From assembly GCF_000969835.1 (NCBI RefSeq), contig NZ_KQ033912.1, positions 2,751,373-2,815,372 of the forward strand: DNA of 64,000 bases, in the 5' to 3' direction. Positions 17,012-25,134 of this stretch are shown one piece after another. A model generated the notes under the pieces. The model had not been told where the DNA came from and did not search any database. It saw only the letters and a program-made list of their open reading frames with translations. The position numbers were made by a program, and so were the translations under genes. The DNA is from Parabacteroides goldsteinii DSM 19448 = WAL 12034 (GTDB lineage: Bacteria; Bacteroidota; Bacteroidia; Bacteroidales; Tannerellaceae). Position 1 is the stretch's first letter; the number at the start of each line of letters is the position of its first letter.

Positions 17012-18470
17012 GTATTGTTATTTCTGTTTATTGGTATGGGTATGCATTTCGTGTCAATCCGTATCCAAGGATATAACTGAGGAACTGTCGCAGAAACCCC
17101 AGTTGTTTCCCGATTATACCGATATTGTCATACCCTACAATATTGCCCCGTTGAACTTTAAAGTGACTGGTCGCCCTGAGCGAGTTGAGGCTGTGTTGCG
17201 GTTTTCTGACGAGAGTTGGGTACTTACAGGAGAAGAAAAGATTATTTTCCCGGAAAAGAAGTGGAAACAATGGCTTGAAAAGGCTAAAGGAGGTCATATA
17301 TCGGTGACATTGAAAGCCGAATGGGATGGAAAGACATATCAATACGTTCCGTTTGACTGGGAGGTGTCGATTGCTCCAATTGATCCGGTACTGGTTTATC
17401 GAAAAATAGAACCAGGGTATACAACTACTAATACTATGTCGATTAACCAGCGGAATTTGACAAACTTTAATGATGAAGTTTTAATCGATAATATGAAATC
17501 GGAAACCGGCTGTATAAACTGCCATTCTTTTTGTCAGAATGATCCGGATCAGATGCTGTTTCATTCACGTCAGAAAAATCCGGGGACTTATTTTATCCGA
17601 CATGGAGAAATAGAGAAAGTGAATACTCAGGCGGGAGAAATGTCACAGGCCGCCGGATATCCTTTTTGGCATCCGTCGGGCAACTACATTGCTTTTTCTG
17701 TTAGTCAGACGCGACAAATTTTTTATGAAGGGAAGACTCCCATAGAGGTCTTTGACTTGGGGGCGGATGTGATAGTATATGATTTGAAAGACAAGAAAAG
17801 TTATACAATTCCGGAACTATTTGCAGATTCATTGCATAATAATTATCCTGTGTTTACGCCCGATGGTAGAACCTTGATTTATTGCGGGGGTAAAGCTGTT
17901 CAGGTTCCTAAATATAAGAGTGATTTAAAATTATCTCTTTGTGCGATTCGTTTTGATGCGGATAAAATGGAATTTGGGGAAACGGTGGATACATTAGTGT
18001 CAGCTTCCCGGATTAATAAAAGTATGTTACATCCGAGAGTCTCTCCCTGCGGACGTTTTTTGCTTTATACGGAGGTGGAATACGGTTCGTTTTCCAATTA
18101 TCATAAATCATCTGATTTGGCTTTATATGATTTAAAAAATAAGACACATAGGACGCTAGACGAGATAAACTCGGAGGATGTGGATAGTTTTCATTCCTGG
18201 TCGTCTGTGGGTGGATGGGTGGTATTTAGTAGTCGTCGGAATGACGGATATTATACGTACCCTTGGTTTACACAAATCAATGATGCCGGGAAGGCTTCCA
18301 AACCGTTTCTTTTGCCTCAGGAGAACCCAGACTTTTATATTTATTGTCTGACTTCTTATAATGTTCCCGAATTGGTAAAAGGAAAAGTAAATATTAATCC
18401 CTATAACCTTCGGAAAGCAGTTATGGAAGCTCCTGTAATAAAAAGTAAATACGAAATACAAAATGACTGA
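16986..18470 (+). CDS. TolB/PD40-type beta-propeller lipoprotein with CxxCH motif
   Basis: A 494-residue protein with a lipoprotein signal (CLLVWVCISCQSVSKD) and WD40-like/PD40 beta-propeller repeats (AGYPFWHPSGNYIAFSVS, NYPVFTPDGRTLIYCGG, LHPRVSPCGRFLLYTEV). Before the propeller is a CINCH motif (Cys176, Cys179, His180), the pattern for covalent c-type heme attachment, flanked by a further Cys. ATG 16986 is preferred to the upstream ATG 16956 because the signal peptide then begins at a normal position. Partner of the DUF6057 protein. A heme-binding or redox role is suggested only by the motif; the family's function is not known to me. Confidence 0.7.
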   Translation: MNLSMFINRYCYFCLLVWVCISCQSVSKDITEELSQKPQLFPDYTDIVIPYNIAPLNFKVTGRPERVEAVLRFSDESWVLTGEEKIIFPEKKWKQWLEKAKGGHISVTLKAEWDGKTYQYVPFDWEVSIAPIDPVLVYRKIEPGYTTTNTMSINQRNLTNFNDEVLIDNMKSETGCINCHSFCQNDPDQMLFHSRQKNPGTYFIRHGEIEKVNTQAGEMSQAAGYPFWHPSGNYIAFSVSQTRQIFYEGKTPIEVFDLGADVIVYDLKDKKSYTIPELFADSLHNNYPVFTPDGRTLIYCGGKAVQVPKYKSDLKLSLCAIRFDADKMEFGETVDTLVSASRINKSMLHPRVSPCGRFLLYTEVEYGSFSNYHKSSDLALYDLKNKTHRTLDEINSEDVDSFHSWSSVGGWVVFSSRRNDGYYTYPWFTQINDAGKASKPFLLPQENPDFYIYCLTSYNVPELVKGKVNINPYNLRKAVMEAPVIKSKYEIQND

Positions 18471-18474
18471 ATTT

Positions 18475-18519
18475 AAACACGACACGCTAAGTCGGAGATG
18501 GCGTGGGAACTCCGGTAAT
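18475..18519 (+). repeat. Conserved leader element of HU-HIG cassette 1
   Basis: A 45-bp block containing ACACGACACGCTAAG and GGAGATGGCG...GGGAACTCCG. It recurs at 32000-32044 and 38713-38751, each time about 175-225 bp upstream of an HU-HIG gene. The (C)GGAG...CTCC(G) ends can pair as a short stem. It may be a cis-regulatory leader or a duplication boundary. Confidence 0.65.
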
Positions 18520-18570
18520 CAGATTTATCCCGTTACTTGATGTATTGGAACAGTTCTGTAGGGCGGTAAT

Positions 18571-18636
18571 GCCACTAATCTTAGGTGGCATCGTGACTTC
18601 TTATAGGTGACATGGTGACTTCTTATAGGTCGCTAT
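18571..18636. repeat. 22-bp tandem array (array B) upstream of HU-HIG 1
   Basis: Three 22-bp units start at 18571, 18593 and 18615. The first reads GCCACTAATCTTAGGTGGC (near-palindrome). The second and third share GTGACTTCTTATAGGT. The period equals that of arrays A, C and D although the sequence differs. Confidence 0.75.
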
Positions 18637-18698
18637 ACCGATCCTCAGACTTGTTGTATGTGCAGAGAGTAAGGGGAGGCTTTTAAAAATGTTCAATT

Positions 18699-19154
18699 AT
18701 GGCATTCTTTAAAAAGGTTCTTAAAAAAATGGGTGGCAAGTGGCATCCGCAGGCAGTTACCGTGGGCAAACCCGTAACGACGAAAGAGGTAGCCGATTGC
18801 CTGTCGCAGATTTCTACCGTGAGTCGTGCTGACGTCTATGCTGTCTTGACGGATCTGGCAGGCGTTTTGGCCGATTATATGGCACAGGGACGCAGCGTGA
18901 AGATCGATGGTCTGGGTACTTTCTACTACACCTGTACCTCTAACGGCAATGGAGCTGACTCGGCAGATAAGGTGAATGCATCGCAGATCACCGGTGTACG
19001 TGTTCGTTTCATTCCTGAAGCCACGAAAAACAGCGGTAGTAAGACGATGAACCGTTCGCTTATCAGCAACAACATCTTTTGGATGGAATTGAACGGCGCA
19101 CCCGAGACAACTCCTGAAGAAGGAGGCGGTGAAGACCGTCCGGAGATCGAGTGA
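18699..19154 (+). CDS. HU-HIG family DNA-binding protein 1
   Basis: A 151-residue HU-like histone-fold protein of the Bacteroidetes HU-HIG type. The HU domain spans about 20-125 (VTTKEVADCLSQISTVSRADVYAVLTDLAG; SVKIDGLGTFYYT; GVRVRFIPEATKNSGS) and is followed by a short acidic Gly/Glu-rich tail (about 128-151). It begins MAFFKKVLKKMGGKWHPQAV. It lies in a cassette with the leader element at 18475, the array at 18571 and a terminator at 19175-19242. Paralogues are at 32180 and 38923; the 3' 200 bp and terminator are almost identical to those of the third copy. Likely a nucleoid-associated or local regulatory protein; the target is unknown. Confidence 0.88.
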   Translation: MAFFKKVLKKMGGKWHPQAVTVGKPVTTKEVADCLSQISTVSRADVYAVLTDLAGVLADYMAQGRSVKIDGLGTFYYTCTSNGNGADSADKVNASQITGVRVRFIPEATKNSGSKTMNRSLISNNIFWMELNGAPETTPEEGGGEDRPEIE

Positions 19155-19174
19155 TCTTTCCTTGAATGTATGAT

Positions 19175-19242
19175 GAAAGTGTTGCAAAGTAACTGCTTTG
19201 TCCGTTGGGACGGGAGAAGTGCTTGCAACACTTTCTTTTTTT
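19175..19242 (+). terminator. Terminator of HU-HIG cassette 1
   Basis: GAAAGTGTTGCAA at 19175 pairs with TTGCAACACTTTC ending at 19235, followed by seven T residues. The loop is about 40 nt. An almost identical structure ends cassette 3. Confidence 0.75.
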
Positions 19243-19305
19243 GATCGGAATCAGATACATTGACTTTCATCTTCATTGTAATAGGTGAAAAAAAGTATAT
19301 TATAA

Positions 19306-19337
19306 TTTGTGAAACCAAAGTCTTCTATCTACTTTTG
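19306..19337 (+). promoter_or_regulatory. Bacteroidetes-type promoter before the ECF sigma gene
   Basis: TTTG at 19306-19309, a 20-bp spacer and TACTTTTG at 19330-19337 match the Bacteroides -33/-7 consensus TTTG-N19-21-TAnnTTTG exactly. Transcription would start near 19345 and give a leader of about 350 nt ahead of the ECF sigma gene, including the stem-loop at 19517-19608. Confidence 0.7.
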
Positions 19338-19338
19338 T

Positions 19339-19380
19339 AATCCAATCTTTGGTAAAATTCTGTCATAAAATGATTGGATT
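19339..19380. repeat. Inverted repeat next to the promoter
   Basis: AATCCAATC at 19339-19347 and GATTGGATT at 19372-19380 are perfect 9-bp inverted copies separated by 24 bp, just downstream of the -7 box. They could be an operator or a 5' RNA stem. Confidence 0.45.
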
Positions 19381-19516
19381 AATTACGAGAAGCGTTTTTA
19401 TGATATTATCCTAACATTGGAACTTCGCACTTTCATAACCTTGGATAGTAGACAGCGAACGCTCACATGCTTGTTTTTGTTGTATCCCTGTGTTTTTACA
19501 TATAGGAATATTCAAA

Positions 19517-19608
19517 ATAAAAGGGTGTGAGCTGTTGTTTATATCAATGGTTAGGGCAGTCGAAGGCCTCAATGTTAGATATATCAACAGTCCTCACGCC
19601 TCTTTTTA
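19517..19608 (+). ncRNA. Structured leader or small RNA candidate
   Basis: AAAAGGGTGTGAG-TGTTG near 19520-19536 can pair with CAACAG-CTCACGCCTCTTTT near 19584-19605, closing a loop of about 48 nt, followed by a T-rich tract. It lies between the promoter at 19306 and the ECF sigma gene, so it may be an sRNA with its own terminator or an attenuating leader. Short ORFs across it lack coding character. Confidence 0.35.
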
Positions 19609-19698
19609 TTTATTATCCAGCCAGGGGATTATTGGATTCAAAAGTTTTTATACAATTAAGAACTCATTTAGAGAAGAAGAAAGAGGAGAAAAGAAAAT

Positions 19699-20295
19699 AT
19701 GCTATTAGAAAATCATAAAACATCGGATAATGATCTTTGGATGAATTTCATAAACGGTAATGATGCCTGTTTCGAGATTATATACAGGAAATATGCAGAT
19801 GTATTGTTTCGGTATGGTATTCAGTTCACCACAGATGGGAATCTTGTTAAGGATGCGATCCATGATGTTTTTGTGAAATTGCATAGTGATAGACAACATT
19901 TGAAGGCAGAAGCCAATATCAAATTCTATTTGTTTACTTGCCTGAAAAATCGTTTGTACAATCTATTAAAGAGAGAACTCTTTTTTGATAAAATCGACCT
20001 GGAGGATAATGAATACATTGACCCTGGTGCCGAAGACCAAGTGACAACAGCGTTAAATCAGGACGAAATGCAGAAAACTATACGCACAGTGCTTAGCCTG
20101 CTGACCGATCGGCAACGGGAAATAATCTATTATAGCTACATAGAAGAATTGTCCATAGAAGAAATAGCTGTTCTTACGGGAATGAATTACCAGTCGGTGC
20201 AAAATACTATCCAGCGCTCTCTAAAAAGAATAAGGGAGTCATTGCCATTAATTATTATTTTTTTCTTTTTGTGTAAAAAAGAATGTTTTTGTTGA
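19699..20295 (+). CDS. ECF-type RNA polymerase sigma-70 factor (PUL 2)
   Basis: A 198-residue ECF sigma factor of the Bacteroidetes FecI-like group. Region 2 is recognisable at about 27-95 (YRKYADVLFRYGIQFT, DAIHDVFVKL, YLFTCLKNRLYNLLKRE) and region 4 at about 125-180 (LTDRQREIIYYSYIEELSIEEIAVLTGMNYQSVQNTIQRSLKRIRE). It directs transcription of the neighbouring PUL and is followed by its FecR-like anti-sigma factor. The last 18 residues (SLPLIIIFFFLCKKECFC) are strikingly hydrophobic and Cys-containing, unusual for a soluble sigma factor. Activation is expected through the STN domain of the SusC at 21680. Confidence 0.9.
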   Translation: MLLENHKTSDNDLWMNFINGNDACFEIIYRKYADVLFRYGIQFTTDGNLVKDAIHDVFVKLHSDRQHLKAEANIKFYLFTCLKNRLYNLLKRELFFDKIDLEDNEYIDPGAEDQVTTALNQDEMQKTIRTVLSLLTDRQREIIYYSYIEELSIEEIAVLTGMNYQSVQNTIQRSLKRIRESLPLIIIFFFLCKKECFC

Positions 20296-20353
20296 GTATA
20301 ATTTTTCTGCTCGATTGTATTCATTATAGGGAAACCTATTTAATACAATTTGA

Positions 20354-21544
20354 ATGCAAGAAAAAGATTATACAAATTATTCCGCAGAAGAGCTTTTGGA
20401 AGATGACTTCTTTCTGAAATCATTTTCCAGTCCTACACCTGAATCGCAATCTTTTTGGGAAGAACTGAAGAAAGAAAATGAAGCTCTTGCTAAAGAAGTT
20501 ATGATTGCGAGTGGCATCCTCCTTTCCATTCCTTATCGTAAGCGGGCTTTCTCGTCTGATGACAAAGACTTGCTTTGGAAAGAGATTTGCCAGACTAATA
20601 ATAAAAAACGATTCTTCAGATATTGGTATTCCTCAGTGGCGGCTGTGGCAGCTTTGTTATTAGCAGTGGGAGGATATTATTATACCGGTTTTTATGCGAA
20701 TGACAACCTGACTGCAATCGAGAAAGTACAAAAACCCGCACATCCGGTAGAAACTGTCCAGTTGATTCTAGCCGATGAGAAAAAAGTGACTATAGAGGAA
20801 GAAGATCCACGTTTGCAATATAGCAAGCAAGGCGAATTACATATTAACACACAAAAGGTGGAAACTTCCCAAAATACCGCTACAGTGAATAAAAAAAATG
20901 ACCCCATTTACAACCAACTCATCGTACCGGTCGCGAAACGTTCCTTCTTGGAATTGGCCGACGGTTCACGAATATGGGTGAATGCAAACACCCGGGTTGT
21001 CTATCCGGTTACTTTTGAAGATACGAAACGCGAAATATATGTAGATGGCGAAATCTATATTGAAGTTAGCCCGAATAAGAAACGTCCGTTTACCGTTAAA
21101 TCCAAGAAAATGGATATCCGCGTATTAGGAACGAAATTTAATGTTTCGGCTTATGAAGCCGGTCAGGATGTTTCTGTGGTTCTTGTTTCAGGAAAAGTAA
21201 ATGTACGCACAGACAACCGTGTCGAATCCGTTTTGAAGCCTTCCGATCGGCTGACTTACGAAAAAGGAACTACCGATATAAAGAAAGTAAATGTAGAAAA
21301 CTATATTTCCTGGAAAGACGGATATTACACATTTGATAATGAACAATTCTCCATTGTTCTGGATAAGCTGTCCAATTATTATGGCAAAATAATTACCTAT
21401 GATCCCGAAGTAGGAGCATTACGTTGCTCCGGCTCGCTGAATCTGGGTGACGATATGGTAAAAGTATTGACAGGGCTTGAGTCGACCATGCCGGTCAATT
21501 TTACAATAGAGAGTGAGTATATATCAGTTAATGTTAAACCTTAA
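20354..21544 (+). CDS. FecR-family anti-sigma factor (PUL 2)
   Basis: A 396-residue trans-envelope regulator. The N-terminal ~88 residues are cytoplasmic and would bind the sigma factor. One membrane helix lies near 93-113 (YSSVAAVAALLLAVGGYYYTG). The periplasmic part has a FecR domain (about 185-290; RSFLELADGSRIWVNANT, VLGTKFNVSAYEAGQDVSVVLVSGKV) and a C-terminal DUF4974/STN-interacting domain (about 315-396; FDNEQFSIVLDKLSNYYG). It passes the ligand signal from the SusC STN domain at 21680 to the ECF sigma factor at 19699. The 135 bp to SusC contain a strong hairpin. Confidence 0.92.
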   Translation: MQEKDYTNYSAEELLEDDFFLKSFSSPTPESQSFWEELKKENEALAKEVMIASGILLSIPYRKRAFSSDDKDLLWKEICQTNNKKRFFRYWYSSVAAVAALLLAVGGYYYTGFYANDNLTAIEKVQKPAHPVETVQLILADEKKVTIEEEDPRLQYSKQGELHINTQKVETSQNTATVNKKNDPIYNQLIVPVAKRSFLELADGSRIWVNANTRVVYPVTFEDTKREIYVDGEIYIEVSPNKKRPFTVKSKKMDIRVLGTKFNVSAYEAGQDVSVVLVSGKVNVRTDNRVESVLKPSDRLTYEKGTTDIKKVNVENYISWKDGYYTFDNEQFSIVLDKLSNYYGKIITYDPEVGALRCSGSLNLGDDMVKVLTGLESTMPVNFTIESEYISVNVKP

Positions 21545-21586
21545 AAAAATAAAAGATTATGACATAAATAAGCATTGAAAAACAAA

Positions 21587-21613
21587 ACCGGATAATAGTG
21601 GGTATTATCCGGT
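21587..21613 (+). promoter_or_regulatory. Perfect hairpin between anti-sigma and SusC genes
   Basis: ACCGGATAATA (21587-21597) and TATTATCCGGT (21603-21613) form an 11-bp perfect stem with a 5-nt loop. No T-run follows, so it is not a standard terminator; it may be an RNA-stability element, a processing site or a DNA operator for the SusC transcript. Confidence 0.55.
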
Positions 21614-21679
21614 CGTAAATTTAAAAGAAAGAATTTTAGCAGAATTCTTTCCAGTTAAATCAAAAATCAATACAAATGT

Positions 21680-24600
21680 ATGGAAAACAAACGAATAAAT
21701 AACGTTAGAATACGTGAATTCAGAAGATTAAAATGTGTTATAGTCGCATGTCTGATGGCGGCATCTTGTTGGGCAGTTGATTTTTCAGCAAAACCAGCCT
21801 ATTCACAAAAGACTCAGATTTCCTTAAATCTTACCAATAAAACTCTGAAAGAAGTCTTCAAAGAGATTGAACGAAACAGTGAATTCGTCATTTTCTATTA
21901 TGAAGGAGTGGTAGATGCTAACAAACGAGTTAAAATCAATGTAAAGCAACAAACAGTCGATAAAATATTAGACAAACTGTTTGAAGGAACCGACAATACT
22001 TATAATATTGTTGATAAGCAGATCTATATAACTAAAAAGAGCGGAGAAGAAAAAACAGCTATCACACTTTCTGCTGCTCAGCAGCAAAAAAAGATCACCG
22101 GTAAAGTAATGGATGAACTAGGGGAACCTTTGCCAGGCGTTGCTATCCAGGTGAAAGGTACGCCACGTGGTGTAACAACTGACATCGATGGAACTTTCTC
22201 CATCGATGTTAAAGATGCTGATATATTGATATTTACTTATCTGGGCATGCAAGACCAAGAAGTAGCGGTAGCTAATAAAAAGCAGTTGTTTATTACATTA
22301 AAAGAGAAAACAGACGAATTAGAGGAAGTGACTGTTGTTGCGTTTGCTAAGCAGAAAAAGGAAAGTGTATTAGCTTCTATTACAACGGTAAAACCTTCAG
22401 ATCTGAAAGTGCCTAGTAGTAATTTGACAACAGCTTTGGCTGGAAGAATGTCCGGAATCATCTCTTATCAACGAAGTGGAGAACCAGGTCAGGATAATGC
22501 AGACTTTTTTGTGCGCGGGGTGACAACCTTTGGGACTGGGAAAGCAGATCCTCTTATTCTGATTGATGGAGTAGAATTTACCTCACAGGATTTAGCTCGG
22601 TTGAATGTTGATGATATTGCCAGTTTTTCTATTATGAAAGATGCAAATGCCACAGCTCTGTATGGTGCTCGAGGTGCAAATGGTGTTATTTTAGTTACAA
22701 CAAAAGAAGGTAAAGAAGGTAAGGCTAAACTTTCATTCCGCTATGAAACTTCATTGTCTACTCCCGCCGAGAGAGTGGAGTTGGTAAATCCATTGGATTA
22801 CATGCTTTTACATAATGAAGCGGTAAGAACGCGAGATCCCTTGGGGGTATTACCTTACTCTAACAAGAAAATTGCCATGACAGGGATTGGTAATCCTAAT
22901 GTTTATCCCGCAACAGATTGGTATAATTTGTTGATGAAAGATAATACGATAAATCATCGTGCAAATATCAATATTAGTGGTGGAGGAAAAGTGGCTAGAT
23001 ACTATGTTGCTGCTTCTTTCAGCCAGGATAATGGTAATTTACGAATGGATAAACGTAATAATTTCAACAATAATATTGATTTGAAAAAATACCTGTTACG
23101 TTCAAATGTAAATATTGATTTGACTAAAACTACAGAAATGATTGTGCGCATGCATGGAACATTTGATGATTATTCCGGTCCGCTTGAAGGTGGATCAGGA
23201 GTATATAATAAAATTATGAAAACAAACCCAGTGTTATTTCCTGCATTTTATACTCCGGATAAAGGAAATATATTCACTCAACACATCCTTTTTGGTAATG
23301 CTGATGGTGGAAAATATATTAACCCGTATGCTGATATGGTCAAAGGGTACAAGGAAAATTCCACTACCCAGATTCTTGCTCAGTTAGAATTGAAACAAGA
23401 TTTTAGTTTCTTGATTAAAGGATTGTCAGCCAGGGTTTTGTTTAATACTTCGCGCTATTCCACATCTGAATTGTCACGTTCTTATAATCCCTTCTATTAT
23501 GAACTTGCCGGTTATGATCAAGCAAAGGATGAATACATACTTCAAACATTGAATCCGCTAAAAGGTTCAGAATGGCTTTCTTATAGTGAAGGAACGAAAA
23601 AGATCAGTAGTACAACTTACTTTGAAGGTGCCCTTCAATATAATAACGAATTTTCTGATGTTCATAATGTTAGTGGTTTAATGGTGTTTACGACCCGTGA
23701 ATCGCGTATTAGTAATGCCGGGTCACTTCAGGCTTCGTTGCCCTATAGGAATGTTGGATTAGCTGGCCGTGCTACTTATGCATACGACAGCAAGTATTTT
23801 GCAGAATTTAATTTCGGTTATAACGGTTCGGAACGTTTTAGTAAGAAAGAACGTTATGGTTTTTTCCCGTCGGGAGGAGTTGGGTATATGATTTCCAATG
23901 AAAGTTTTTTTGAACCGTTGAAAAAATATATCACTAAACTTAAGTTGAAAGCGACGTATGGTATGGTTGGTAACGATGAGATAGGAAAAGAGGAAGACCG
24001 CTTCTTCTTCTTATCAAATGTCAAGTTGAATGATAGCGGCAGAGGATATAATTTTGGTACTGATTTCGGATACAACCGTCCGGGAGTGTCGATATCACGT
24101 TATGAAGATCCTTTTATCACTTGGGAAACTGCTTACAAACAGAATTATGGTTTTGAAATTAGCCTATTTGACAAGTTGGAGATTCAAGGTGATTTCTTTA
24201 GAGAGAAACGTAAAAATATTTTGCAGGAACGAGTCTTTATTCCTTCTACTATGGGATTGCAGGCAAGTCCAAGTTCTAATGTAGGTAAAAGTTCGGCTAT
24301 GGGATATGATATGTCAGTGGATTATTCTCAGTCATTCAATAAAGATTTTTGGTTGTCAGTGCGCGGAAATTTTACTTATGCAACGAGTAAACTAGATCTT
24401 TATGAAGAACCGGATTATACAAATACTCCCTGGCGTAAATGGACTGGCAATAAAATATCTCAGAAATACGGATATATTGCCGAGCGATTATTTGTTGATG
24501 AAGAAGATGTACGAAATTCGCCAAAACAACAGTTTGGAGAGTATATGGCTGGTGATATTAAATACAAGGATATCAATCAAGACGGGATTATAGATGAGGA

Positions 24601-25123
24601 TGATGAAGTTCCTATAGGTTATCCTACTAATCCCGAAATCATATATGGATTTGGTTTTTCTTTAGGCTATAAAGGTTTGGACTTTTCTGCCTTTTTTCAA
24701 GGGTCTGCCCGATCGTCATTTTGGATTGATCCAAAAACAATTTCTCCGTTTGTTGTTGATGATAAAGGTGGTCAAACGGCTTTGCTTCAGGCAATAGCTG
24801 ATAGTTATTGGTCGGAAAGTAATAGAAATGCCCATGCGTTTTGGCCTCGTTTATCGGACAGAATAATTGACAATAATACGCAGACGAGTACCTGGTTTAT
24901 GCGTGACGGTTCTTTTTTGCGTCTCAAATCGGTAGAATTAGGATACACATTGCCAAAGAAATGGACAGATAAAGTCGGGTTGGATGTCTTACGGCTTTAT
25001 TTAAGTGGTACGAATTTATTTTGCCTGAGTAGCTTCAAGATGTGGGATATTGAAATGGCTGGAAATGGATTAGGTTATCCTATTCAACGGGTATTTAATA
25101 TTGGTATAAATATAAACCTCTAA
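21680..25123 (+). CDS. SusC-like TonB-dependent transporter with STN domain (PUL 2)
   Basis: A 1147-residue SusC homologue. After the signal region comes an STN (secretin/TonB short N-terminal) domain at about 46-117 (ISLNLTNKTLKEVFKEIE ... YNIVDKQIYITKK), which contacts the FecR anti-sigma factor and signals substrate binding. Next are the carboxypeptidase-regulatory-like domain (about 133-215), the TonB-box region EEVTVVAFAKQ, the plug (ATALYGARGANGVILVTTKEG) and the barrel. Among the three SusC paralogues here it alone has STN, consistent with the adjacent sigma/anti-sigma genes. SusD follows after 11 bp. Confidence 0.95.
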   Translation: MENKRINNVRIREFRRLKCVIVACLMAASCWAVDFSAKPAYSQKTQISLNLTNKTLKEVFKEIERNSEFVIFYYEGVVDANKRVKINVKQQTVDKILDKLFEGTDNTYNIVDKQIYITKKSGEEKTAITLSAAQQQKKITGKVMDELGEPLPGVAIQVKGTPRGVTTDIDGTFSIDVKDADILIFTYLGMQDQEVAVANKKQLFITLKEKTDELEEVTVVAFAKQKKESVLASITTVKPSDLKVPSSNLTTALAGRMSGIISYQRSGEPGQDNADFFVRGVTTFGTGKADPLILIDGVEFTSQDLARLNVDDIASFSIMKDANATALYGARGANGVILVTTKEGKEGKAKLSFRYETSLSTPAERVELVNPLDYMLLHNEAVRTRDPLGVLPYSNKKIAMTGIGNPNVYPATDWYNLLMKDNTINHRANINISGGGKVARYYVAASFSQDNGNLRMDKRNNFNNNIDLKKYLLRSNVNIDLTKTTEMIVRMHGTFDDYSGPLEGGSGVYNKIMKTNPVLFPAFYTPDKGNIFTQHILFGNADGGKYINPYADMVKGYKENSTTQILAQLELKQDFSFLIKGLSARVLFNTSRYSTSELSRSYNPFYYELAGYDQAKDEYILQTLNPLKGSEWLSYSEGTKKISSTTYFEGALQYNNEFSDVHNVSGLMVFTTRESRISNAGSLQASLPYRNVGLAGRATYAYDSKYFAEFNFGYNGSERFSKKERYGFFPSGGVGYMISNESFFEPLKKYITKLKLKATYGMVGNDEIGKEEDRFFFLSNVKLNDSGRGYNFGTDFGYNRPGVSISRYEDPFITWETAYKQNYGFEISLFDKLEIQGDFFREKRKNILQERVFIPSTMGLQASPSSNVGKSSAMGYDMSVDYSQSFNKDFWLSVRGNFTYATSKLDLYEEPDYTNTPWRKWTGNKISQKYGYIAERLFVDEEDVRNSPKQQFGEYMAGDIKYKDINQDGIIDEDDEVPIGYPTNPEIIYGFGFSLGYKGLDFSAFFQGSARSSFWIDPKTISPFVVDDKGGQTALLQAIADSYWSESNRNAHAFWPRLSDRIIDNNTQTSTWFMRDGSFLRLKSVELGYTLPKKWTDKVGLDVLRLYLSGTNLFCLSSFKMWDIEMAGNGLGYPIQRVFNIGININL

Positions 25124-25134
25124 GTTATAATAAG

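Noticed and set aside
18571..18636. CRISPR array
   Set aside because: Only three units, no separate unique spacers, a 22-bp total period and no cas genes in the window.
19490..19708. 72-residue ORF before the ECF sigma gene
   Set aside because: It crosses the stem-loop region, shows no signal peptide or domain, and overlaps the sigma start; a structured leader explains the region better.
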